Shown: one piece after another, positions 48,610-64,000 of the stretch
Position numbering within the stretch: the stretch's first letter is position 1
Layout of the letters: every line of letters starts with the position of its first letter
From: Spirodela intermedia
Lineage: Eukaryota; Streptophyta; Magnoliopsida; Alismatales; Araceae
Direction: 5' to 3'
NCBI GenBank assembly: GCA_902729315.2
Contig: LR746277.1
Span: 2,485,001-2,549,000, forward strand
DNA: 64,000 bases
Notes under the pieces: generated by a model
The model's input: only the letters and a program-made list of their open reading frames with translations
Databases searched by the model: none
What the model was told of the DNA's origin: nothing
Made by a program: the position numbers and the translations under genes

Positions 48610-49525
48610 ATGGAAGGCCGGGTGGGGACGCTGAAGGTGCTGGTCGTGCGGGGGAAGCGGTTGGCCATTAGGGATTTCAAGAGCAGCGATCCGTATGTGA
48701 TCGTCAAGCTCGGGAATCAGGTGCTCCTTCAACCTTTCTCCGATGGAGATCTGTGTGAACCAGAAGGTCTCGTCAGATCCGCCATGTCTGCTTCTTCTCC
48801 GGATTCCCTTTCAGAAACCCTAGATTTCATCCTCGAAGACGAAAGTCCTCGAGTTGGAGCTCTGGGCTTCCTCTCCACGCCGCATCTAGGGCTATCTAGA
48901 TGTGGTTCTCGTCGTAATCGGACGCCATTTTTAGGGTTCTATCTGATAATTCCGCCGTGCTCCTCAGACCCAGAAGACAAAGGTCATCAACAGCTGCCTG
49001 AATCCGGTCTGGAACGAAGAGCTGGTCTTCTCCGTGTCTGAACCCGTCGGAGTCCTCCAGCTGGTGGGCAGTTCTCCGATCTTTGACTGCAAACATGATA
49101 TCCTGTAAAAATGGTTTTTTCCTTCTTTTTTTTTTTAACAGTGGACGGGATAAAAAAAGGGTATCTTTTTGACCGTTGCGGCGGCGCTACGGCGGCGCTT
49201 TCTGCTGCAGGAGGTGTTCGACCGCGATCGGTTCAAGTCCGACGACAAGATGGGGAGGGCGCAGGTGAGCCTCCAGGACCTGGTCTCCGGCGCGCGGCTA
49301 AGCAGAGCTCTGCGGCTGTCGACGGGGGAGACGAAGCTGAGGAAGGTGGCCCCCGACGGCGAGAACCGGCTAATGGCGGAGAGCTTCGTCACCTTCGTCG
49401 CCGGCGAGATCGTCCAGGAGGTCCGTCTGAAGCTCAGCGACGTCGAGTCAGGCGAGCTCGAGCTGAAGCTCCGCTGGTCCGAAAATCCCACGAGCCAGAC
49501 CACCGGCGGCGCTGCGGGCGCCTGA
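48610..49525 (+). CDS. Small C2-domain protein, CAR (C2-domain ABA-related) type
   Basis: Three exons (48610-48720, 48974-49063, 49211-49525) join in phase to 171 residues, the usual size for this family. A single C2 domain starts at once (GTLKVLVVRGKRLAIRD). The calcium-binding loops keep their acidic residues: RDFKSSDPYV in loop 1 and DRDRFKSDDKMG in loop 3. NPVWNEELVFSV lies between them. The C-terminal part (about 95-171) is the CAR-like extension (VSLQDL, FVAGEIVQEVRLKL, GELELKLRW). CAR proteins bind membranes in a calcium-dependent way and bring ABA receptors to the plasma membrane; that role is inferred here. Among Arabidopsis loci, the At5g47710 type is the most likely match because it lies close to PDS5A. 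Confidence 0.88.
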
Positions 49526-50664
49526 CTCCTCTCTCTCTCTCTCGCTCTCGCTCTCTCTGTGTGCTGCGTCTGGGATAGGAGAGGAGAGAGGAGCATGGCG
49601 TCTGTAGATATGTATTGCTGTTCTCTCTCAATTGAAACCTGTTCCTCCTGGGGGGAGCTCTCTCTCTGAATCGAAGAAGCTGTTACTTCACGGGAAGAAT
49701 GGGGATGGAGATGATGAAGGTACCTGAGAGTAGACGACGACCCGGAACCCTAGAATCATGACAGAGAGAGCAGAGAGCACACGCCCTTCAGAAGCGAGCA
49801 GCCTCTCTCTCTCTCTCTCTCTCGCCGGTGTTGGGTTGTGCTCTCTCTCTTCTGTCGTGACCGGCTGGGTCGGTCCGGTGACGCCTTCTTCCTCTCCCGC
49901 CGGCGATAGACCTACGAGGAAGGGCTCCGCCATTAGCTTCTACGGAAGAGTCGAAGAGTGATAACCAAACGACGAGCGCCGCCGACCTGTGCATGCATGG
50001 GGAGACCTTCCTTTCATGGAGAGCTATCGCAGGGCTTCCATCGTCGCGGAGACGTGTGGAGGAAGAAGAAGAGGAATGAACCTACAGAGAGGGAGGGATT
50101 CGCAGGAGAGATGGAGAAGGAAGAAGAGCGCCCGCCCATCCATCCCTTCGGCATTCTTCTTCTTCTTCTTCCGCCCCGTCATGGCATTCCTGCGTTATAT
50201 AGACTGGTGTCAACCCTAGCGACTGCAACCGTCAGCGTGGGCGTAATCTTCAAGCTAAGCCCGCCCCGGCCTCTTCAAGGTCGGTGATGGCGATCTCAAT
50301 GGCGACGGCGATGGCGAGGATTACTATCCGAGGAAGCGGAAGGCGTGCAGGCCACCTGCCACTTCCAGAGCTTTAATGCGGACTCCGGGGTAGGTATCAT
50401 CTTACTCAACAGAGAAACTGCAGAGGTGAGGAAGGGAGGAGGAGGAAGGAGGAGATTAATTAGGGTTTTTCTAAAGCTGGCGCTCGGTCTGAGGTTGAGG
50501 ACGATCAAACCCTCTGCGTTCCCTCCTGCTCCTGCGAGTTTTCAGAGCCCGATTGGGAACCATAAATGGGCCCGATTTGTATGGCCCATTAACCAAGTTG
50601 GGGTCCAGTTAAATACAAATGGGCCACTTTACTTAATAGGCCAACATCTTACTGACTTGAAGAG

Positions 50665-50690
50665 GGAGAGAGAGAGAGAGAGAGAGAGAG
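50665..50690. repeat. (GA)n microsatellite upstream of ENODL
   Basis: About twelve GA dinucleotides, roughly 150 bp upstream of the ENODL TATA box. Confidence 0.9.
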
Positions 50691-50840
50691 GTGTTGGGCC
50701 CCACCACGTCCAAGCGAGACAAAGTCAAACTAAAGAATCGGACTAACGTCGGGGTGTGGGCCCACTTCCCCACGCATGCCACCACCACCACCTTGACCTG
50801 AAGACCCGTCGGTCAGCGGCAACTACCCTGGGATCCTCCA

Positions 50841-50846
50841 TATAAA
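50841..50846 (+). promoter_or_regulatory. TATA box of the ENODL gene
   Basis: TATAAA in the context CTCCATATAAAGAGC, 111 bp before the start codon. This predicts transcription start near 50870 and a leader of about 85 bp. Confidence 0.65.
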
Positions 50847-50957
50847 GAGCACCCCACCCCGTTACCTCCCTCCATTTCTCCTTTCTCGCCAGCTCCGGAT
50901 CACCTTCTTCATCATCATCTTCTTCTTCCTCCCTGCCCCAGCGATCGGAGCGCCGCC

Positions 50958-51633
50958 ATGGAGAGAACTTGCCGGTGGCTCCTCCTCTGCGCTCTCCTGG
51001 AGCTCTTTGCGCTCTCCTCCGCGGCGGTAGCGCTGGAGTTCCGGGTCGGCGGGGCGAGGGGCTGGCACAAGCCCACTGGGAACGAGACGGAGACCTACAA
51101 CGAGTGGGCGAGGAGGAACAGGTTCCACATCGGCGACGCCCTCTGTAAGATCGCCGCCGTTTCACCGAATCATCTTCATCCTTTCTCCTTCCCCCTCCGC
51201 CACCATGCAGCTGCTAACGAGGAGGAGGAGGGGGGACATTTATCTCCATGCAGATTTCAGGTACGAGAACGACTCGGTGCTGGCGGTGGACTACGACGGC
51301 TACAGCCGCTGCAACACCACCGCGGCGGCGCTGAAGTTCAACGACGGCGACACCACCTTCGAGCTCTACCGCCACGGCTTCTTCTTCTTCATTAGCGGGA
51401 AGCCGGGCCACTGCGAGGCCGGCCAGAAGCTTGTCGTGCGGGTGATGGTGCACAACCCGCCGGTGAGCCCGGCGCCTGCCCCGGAGACGGGGGGGAACTC
51501 GGGTTCCGCTTCCGAGGCCGGCCCATCGATCCACCCGACGCCAAATGCTGCCTCCAAGCTCTTCGTTGACCTTCATGCTGTAGTAATGGCGGTTATCATG
51601 GGGGGGGTCGTAGCTTCTGCACTTCTCGTCTAA
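50958..51633 (+). CDS. Early nodulin-like (phytocyanin) GPI-anchored protein
   Basis: Two exons (50958-51144 and 51254-51633, phase 1) give 188 residues. Residues 1-25 are a signal peptide. The phytocyanin domain spans about 26-130 (EFRVGGARGWHKP, FHIGDALYF, YSRCNT, FFFISGKPGHCEAGQKL), with the two cysteines of the expected disulphide. At the first copper-ligand position, where uclacyanins and stellacyanins have histidine, this protein reads ENDSVLAV. It should therefore not bind a blue-copper centre, as is typical for the ENODL subgroup. A proline-rich segment (SPAPAPE) and a hydrophobic tail suggest arabinogalactan glycosylation and a GPI anchor. Such proteins sit at the plasma membrane/cell wall; several act in reproduction. 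The phase-1 intron in the domain is typical for phytocyanins. Confidence 0.9.
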
Positions 51634-52477
51634 TAGACGGGAAACTGCTCCATTTTCTTCAGGATCTTTCCCTCGCTCTTCTTGGACGCCGTAGTTGACC
51701 GATTGTTGTTTCCATTTATAGGATTGTATCCTTCGCATAGATCAAACTGTTCTTCGAATTATAAAATATATCTGTATTAATCAGACTCTACTCGGTAGAA
51801 CAAGCTATATTGACTACCAGGCAGAGTCGGGGCCTCTTGATCGTTGACTTCGACCTCGTGCTATCCTCACGGTATCTCCACAGACGCCGAAGACCTAGCA
51901 CCGAAGAAGGTGACCAGATCTGCAAATGACCGTTGCGGTTTCCATCGAACCGACAAGGAGACGTGCTCCATCTACATCCATGCTGATAATACAGGCTGAA
52001 AGGAAATTGCATTTATACCACTCTATTCAGGAGTGAAGAGTTGACTTGCGAGAGTGGACGTATCAATTGGCTGTGAATAGTCAGATTTTACAACAGTACG
52101 AAAGTCAGCGGATGCTCTGCAATGGGTGAGACTTTGGTACCGGTAGTCGCCATTGGGGCTTCTCTGTTCCTCTTCCCTCTTGAGATCATGGGAAGAAGCC
52201 GTTCCTCGGGCTTCTTTCTTTATCCTCGAACATGACATCAGAGGTCGAGTTCATCAATCTGAATGCAATCTGCTTGTTGGGTTCCCAGATTATCCATAAA
52301 ATGAAGAGCCTTCACTGATTGCAGACACACCGAACACAGGATTCTGCCCAAAACTGGAAATGGGTGTAGAAAGGTTACGCAGAGTCGGGCAGGAAACCTG
52401 GCCTCCCTGTCGGCGAACAAGTACAATCAGAAGCTTGGCATCGGAAAGTCAACGCACAAGACCTGACTCACCGAGAA
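51634..52477. other. Intergenic region between ENODL and the rRNA methyltransferase (convergent)
   Basis: Both flanking genes end here. The sequence 51660-51790 is AT-rich and probably ENODL 3' UTR. Short minus-strand open frames at 52023-52426 are in the expected 3' UTR of the methyltransferase gene and show no domain. Confidence 0.55.
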
Positions 52478-59515
<7,038 letters not shown>

Positions 59516-59736
59516 GTCCTTCCTCTATTCCTGGAGGGCGAAGATGGATAAGGGTGCTCAGGGAGGAGAGAGCATGGGAGAGAGACTTTTTTCTTCATAT
59601 AGTATCCGAACATGTTAGGGACTGAAACGGAAATATCTCAGCTTTTCGTCGCGAACCCGCATTCAGTGGGTTTGCCGCCTCCATACCAGGAGGTTGCTTC
59701 CCGCCTCCCGCGGCCGCCCCGCTCTTCGAAGACAGG
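59516..59736. promoter_or_regulatory. Compact divergent promoter between methyltransferase and PPR genes
   Basis: Only 221 bp separate the two start codons, which point away from each other. Both leaders and both promoters must share this space, unless they overlap the first exons. No TATA box was seen in either direction. Both products are predicted to enter organelles, so coordinated expression is plausible. Confidence 0.6.
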
Positions 59737-62700
59737 ATGAAGCGGCGGCTCGCGGAGTTGCGGCCCTCCGCTGAAGCGGTGAGAACTTCTTCCCTGCGGG
59801 ATGCTGCGTCTGATTTTGGATCGTCGCTGAGGAGGCCCACCGTCTCCGGAAGCTTGGGAGCGAGGTGCTTCTCCGACGGGAACCGCAAGATGCCGGGCTG
59901 TCCCAGTTCTTGTAATCCTCCAAACCCATATGATCACTGCTGGAGTAGAAGGAAGAGATTGAGGATGGAAGAGAAGGGGACGACCACCCTTTCTAGCTGT
60001 TGGCTTTTCCCGCTATCCGTTGAGCGCGCTTACTCTCTACTTCTGATGCTTTCTATGATCCTTCCTCCTGATGAGCATCTCACTGTGGAACATCAACCTT
60101 CGCCAATATCTTTCATTCGTCTTTTTCGTTTTATGAGTTTAAATAACTAGAAATTTTCTAACATCCGTCTCTTTGCGAAGAACTGTTGAACGATGTATGT
60201 ATCTTCGCCCTCGCAATTAAAAAAGATCATTGAATCGGCCGAGAAGGAATTTTGAAATCCCCTACCGCTCATGTGTTACATTCAGTGAATGGAGCAGGTT
60301 CTTGGGTTGCTGCTTTGCCTGTTTTTTAGGATTTTTATTCCATCATCATTCATTCATTCAAAGAGAAAAAATCAGTAGTTTTCATGCGTTATTTTGATTT
60401 CCTGTGAATCCCGTTGATATCTTGAACAGTACCACGAGATGAAGATAGCATCCACACGATTCTTACCATTCATCGGTGGGAGTCATTGAACCATATGAAC
60501 TACAAACTGACACAGCTTCGGACGGTTCATGGAAGACTGGCTTTGAAATTTCTTGATTGGGTACTGCATCAACCAGGTTTTGATCAAGTAGCTCAGATCT
60601 TCTGCATCACGTCCCATTTACTTATCCGGGCTCGAATGTATGAACCTGCTAAATCGGTGTTGAAGCATCTCACTACAACTGGCATGGGTTCCCGAGCCAT
60701 TTTTGACAATCTAATGGATAGTTACCGCCATTGCAGCTCCAACCCTTCAGTCTTTGACCTCTTAATAAAGATCTATGTTCAAGAAGGTATGCTCACAGAT
60801 GCTGTGGAGACCTTTCGCATGATGAGTGCCAGAGGATTCAAGGCTTCCATCTGTACTTGCAATAGCATCCTTGCTGCTCTGTCAAGAGAAGGACGAATGA
60901 GTTCGGTTAGGCTGTTCTTCAAGGAGATGTTATCGAAGAAGATCTGCCCTGATCTGAGCACGTTCACTACAGTGCTTAATTCTCTCTGCTTTGAGGGCAG
61001 GTTTAGAACAGCCGACTACCTGCTGAGGAAGATGTCAGATATCGGATATAAACCGAGCATTGTCCCTTGTAATATACTCCTCAATTTTTATTTCAAGAGG
61101 GCCAAATATAAAGCGGCGATAAGGCTGATAAATTTCATGGAAAATCAAGGCATCAAGGCAGATGTGTGCACTTATAACGTGATCATCGATAATTTATGCA
61201 AAAAAAAAAGGAGCGCCAGAGCTTATTTATTGTTGAAGAAGATGAGGAAGAACAAAATACTTCCCAACAATGTTACCTACAATACAGTTATCAATGGATT
61301 CTGTAAGGAGCAGAAAATCGGTGCTGCTACCAAGGTTTTGAATGAAATGCTGAGACAGAACATCGAGCCGAATGCCATCACTTACAACACGTTAATTGAT
61401 GGGCACTGCCGTCATGGGAACATGGAAGCGGCCTTGGAGCTTCTTCATGAAATGGAGGCTGTAGGGCTTGTTCCAAACATGGTGACTTACAGTGCTCTCT
61501 TAAAGGGGCTCTGTCAGCACTCAGAGCTGAGCAGTGCTGTGAAGCTTTTTGAAGATATGAGGTCAAATGGGCTCGTCAATCATATGGTTTACACGACCTT
61601 GATCGATGGGTTTTGCAGGGCAGGGCAGCTGCCTGAAGCGCTTCAAATTCTTGGGAATATGGTTGAAGCAGGGTTTGATCCCGATGTTGTTACGTTTTCT
61701 GTAATTGTGAATGGGTTTTCCAAAATGGGAAGGGTGCGCCACACAGAAGAGCTACTCTGCAACATGCTCAGATCTGGCATTCAGCCCAATAAAATCTTAT
61801 ATGCGACATTGATACACAACCTATGCAAAAATGGCGAGATCATGAAGGCCATGAGAATGTACACTAATATGTCTCGCAGAGGACATGGCGCTGACTTAAT
61901 TACATGTAACACGCTTCTGGCTGCTCTCTGCAGGGATGGTCAGTTGAGCAATGCAGAGGAGTTCTTGCAACATATGGTCAGGATTCAGGTAGCTCCGAGC
62001 ACCACTAGTTTCAATTATGTTATGGATGCATATGCTAGCAGAGGTGATGGACGAGGAGTCCTAGACATTTTTTATCCAATGGTGAGGCAGGGTTGGCTTC
62101 CGAGTGTTTCTACCTATGGAAGCTTACTTAAAGGGCTATGCAGGTGTGGGAATCTGGAGGAGGCCAAGAACCTCTTCTACAAGCTTCTTGATGCTTCTTG
62201 GGGTGTTGACAATTATCTTTGTAATCGATTTCTCGCTGAGCTCTGTAAAGAAGGGCACCTGGAAGATGCTCTAAGCTTATGCGACAGTATGATTGAGAGG
62301 AACATAGAACCTGATGTTCACACATACACAATAATCATCGGTGGGTTCAGCAGGAAAGGACAAATTCTTCCAGCAGTAGCTCTCCTCCAAAGGATGGAGG
62401 AGAAGGATTTGCTTCCATGTCATGTTGCCTACACCTGTGTGGTTAATGGTCTGATCAAAGAAGGGCAAATAAAAGCCTCTTCTTACATTTTTGATGAGAT
62501 GTTGGTAAGCAGCAGTTATTATGATGTTGCAACATTCAATGTCATGATTGATGGATATTCAAAGGCTGGACAGATGCCAATTGTGGATAGGCTTTTCTCC
62601 ATGATGCTGGATGCAGGTTTGCGCCCAAGTCTAGCTACTTATAACATCATTATCCATGGGTACTCCAGGAAGCGGCACTTGTCAAGAACATTTGACCTGT

Positions 62701-63665
62701 ATAAAACCATGGTCCAGAGGGATTACTTGCCTGATAATGTAACCTACCATGCTCTAATTCTTGGGATGTGCGAGTGTGAGATGTTAGACATTGGGGTGAA
62801 ATTTCTTGAAAAGATGGTGAGGAGTGGTGTATTCCCCGACTCTTTAACATTGAACATGCTGATTTGTAGATGCTGTCAGAAGGGTCACATGGAATCCGCA
62901 TTCAAGGTATTAAATTGTTTGACTTTATTAGGGGTCGCGCCTAATGAAGTTGCCTACCATTCCATCATCGATGAACTAAATAAAAGAGGAGCTTTCAGAG
63001 AATCTCATAGTCTGATGCATGAGATGAAGGAGAGAGGGTTTTCTCTGAAGCACACACACTATATTACATTGATTAATGGAAAGTGCAGAGCAGGAGACAT
63101 ACACGGAGCTTTCAGACTTAAGGATGAGATGGAAGCGTTGGGTGTTGCCCCTTCGGAGGTGGCTGAGAGTGCCATTGTAAGAGGTCTTTGCAGATGTGGG
63201 AAACTTGAAGAAGCGATGTTAGTTCTGGATTATATGCTTCGTGGTCGTCTGGTGCCAACAATAGCAACTTTCACAAGTCTGATCCATGGATTCTGTAAAG
63301 AAGCCAGGCTTGAAAATGCCCTGTATATCAGAGATGTGATGGAAAACTGTGGCGTGAAACCTGACCTCGTGGTCTACAATGTCCTCATCACTGGATTATG
63401 CAGTCAGGGTCAATGTTCTCTTGCCTGGAAACTCTACGACGAGATGAAAGGAAAGGGTCTTTGGCCCAATATCACCACATTCATTGTACTAATCAGTGCG
63501 ATTTATAAAGAAAATGATATCGTCAGAGGGAAGATGCTTTTAGAGGACATACAGAACAGAGGCTTGATATCTCTGGACAAAAGTGACGAAAGTTTGCTGG
63601 AGAGATTAATCTCTGCATCGAAAAGATTAAATTTCTTGAGGAACTGTCGAAGAAATGCAATATGA
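59737..63665 (+). CDS. Long P-class pentatricopeptide repeat protein (At5g55840-like)
   Basis: Two exons. The main one (60430-63665) starts after the acceptor TTGAACAG and contains the conserved stretch TILTIHRWESLNHMNY ahead of the internal methionine. A short first exon (59737-59911, phase 1) encodes about 58 residues rich in R, S and A (MKRRLAELRPS, CFSDG), fitting a mitochondrial or plastid presequence. The joined protein has 1136 residues. From about residue 160 to the end it is a run of 35-residue PPR motifs, more than 25 (for example VTYNTVINGFCKE, ITYNTLIDGHCR), with no E or DYW extension. P-class PPRs bind organelle RNA and act in its stability, splicing or translation. The opening conserved block, the size and the syntenic neighbours favour orthology to Arabidopsis At5g55840. 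The RNA target is unknown. The first exon is inferred; translation from 60486 would lack a presequence. Confidence 0.9.
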
Positions 63666-64000
63666 AGGCAGGTTCTTTGGTCTGAGGTTGGTCAATAAAT
63701 GTAGAGCTTAATGTCAGACCCATGTGAACCGATTCCTGAGATATTTCTTCCTGATTAAGATGAGTTCATCAATTCTCTTAACAGGGGATACTTGCATCTA
63801 TCTGCAGACATGGTGTTCTTCTTATTCGATGGGTATGGCCCTGCCAAGGTCTTCTTTGCTGTATCTGGAAGCATGCGATTATACATGTACCCATGAATGA
63901 CTAACACATAAATTTTCTCCTCCAGGCATCCATGGTTGGAGGAAAGTTGACTTCTCACGGCAGCATGTCCATCTCTATCGCTGTCTGGTTCCATGAGCAT
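63666..64000. other. Right-edge region, 3' of the PPR gene
   Basis: Contains the PPR 3' UTR. An 81-codon minus-strand open frame from 64000 (running off the window) to 63755 ends in LRELMNSS. I do not recognise it. It could be the last exon of a convergent gene to the right or chance. Confidence 0.4.

Larger units (their letters stand above)
49526..50957. other. Intergenic region between the C2 gene and ENODL
   Basis: Contains the C2-gene 3' region with CT repeats (49530-49560, 49804-49823), a (GA)n tract at 50665-50690 and telo-box-like AACCCTA motifs near 49745, 50212 and 50465. A minus-strand transcript starting near 50470 is conceivable, but I found no open frame with family features. 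Confidence 0.5.

Overview
This is a plant nuclear window carrying split genes with GT-AG introns. The genes are plant-type: FLA, L-type lectin receptor kinase, early nodulin-like, P-class PPR and organelle-targeted proteins. The DNA also holds decayed Ty1/copia and Ty3/gypsy sequence and many (GA)n/(CT)n microsatellites. GC content is split by gene: the FLA, LecRK and ENODL coding regions are strongly GC-rich, while WYR, PDS5 and the PPR gene are near-neutral. Such a split is common in monocots and some early-diverging angiosperms. My guess is a non-grass flowering plant with monocot-like GC bimodality; the species cannot be fixed from sequence alone.

Layout: 1-5.2 kb is an AT-rich, rearranged copia relic. 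5.3-7.5 kb is intergenic and rich in GA repeats. Then come FLA (+, 7486-8679), a nine-exon Nudix hydrolase of the NUDT8 type (-, 9496-13834), a gap with a gypsy 3' end, and the plant INCENP protein WYRD (+, eight exons, 16709-25026). These are followed by an intronless LecRK-S.7-like kinase (+, 25691-27700), the cohesin cofactor PDS5 (+, 32 exons, 29216-47476, with a copia relic in intron 3), a small C2-domain CAR-type protein (+, 48610-49525) and an early nodulin-like phytocyanin (+, 50958-51633). A 16-exon RsmB/NSUN-type rRNA methyltransferase with a NusB domain (-, 52478-59515) is divergent, over 221 bp, from a long PPR gene (+, 59737-63665). The exon models were built by hand from splice signals, phase and family conservation. 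Every model closes in frame, but none has transcript support.

From memory of Arabidopsis locus numbers, the genes fall into two groups. FLA1, WYR, LECRKS7 and the PPR gene correspond to the At5g557xx-At5g558xx block. NUDT8, PDS5 and the CAR-type C2 gene correspond to the At5g472xx-At5g477xx block. The window may therefore keep an older, interleaved gene order. I see no operon-like or defence-like system and no clearly undescribed machinery. The most interesting observations are the interleaved synteny, the compact divergent promoter between two organelle-targeted genes, the internal repeats in WYRD, and the rearranged copia relic at the left end.
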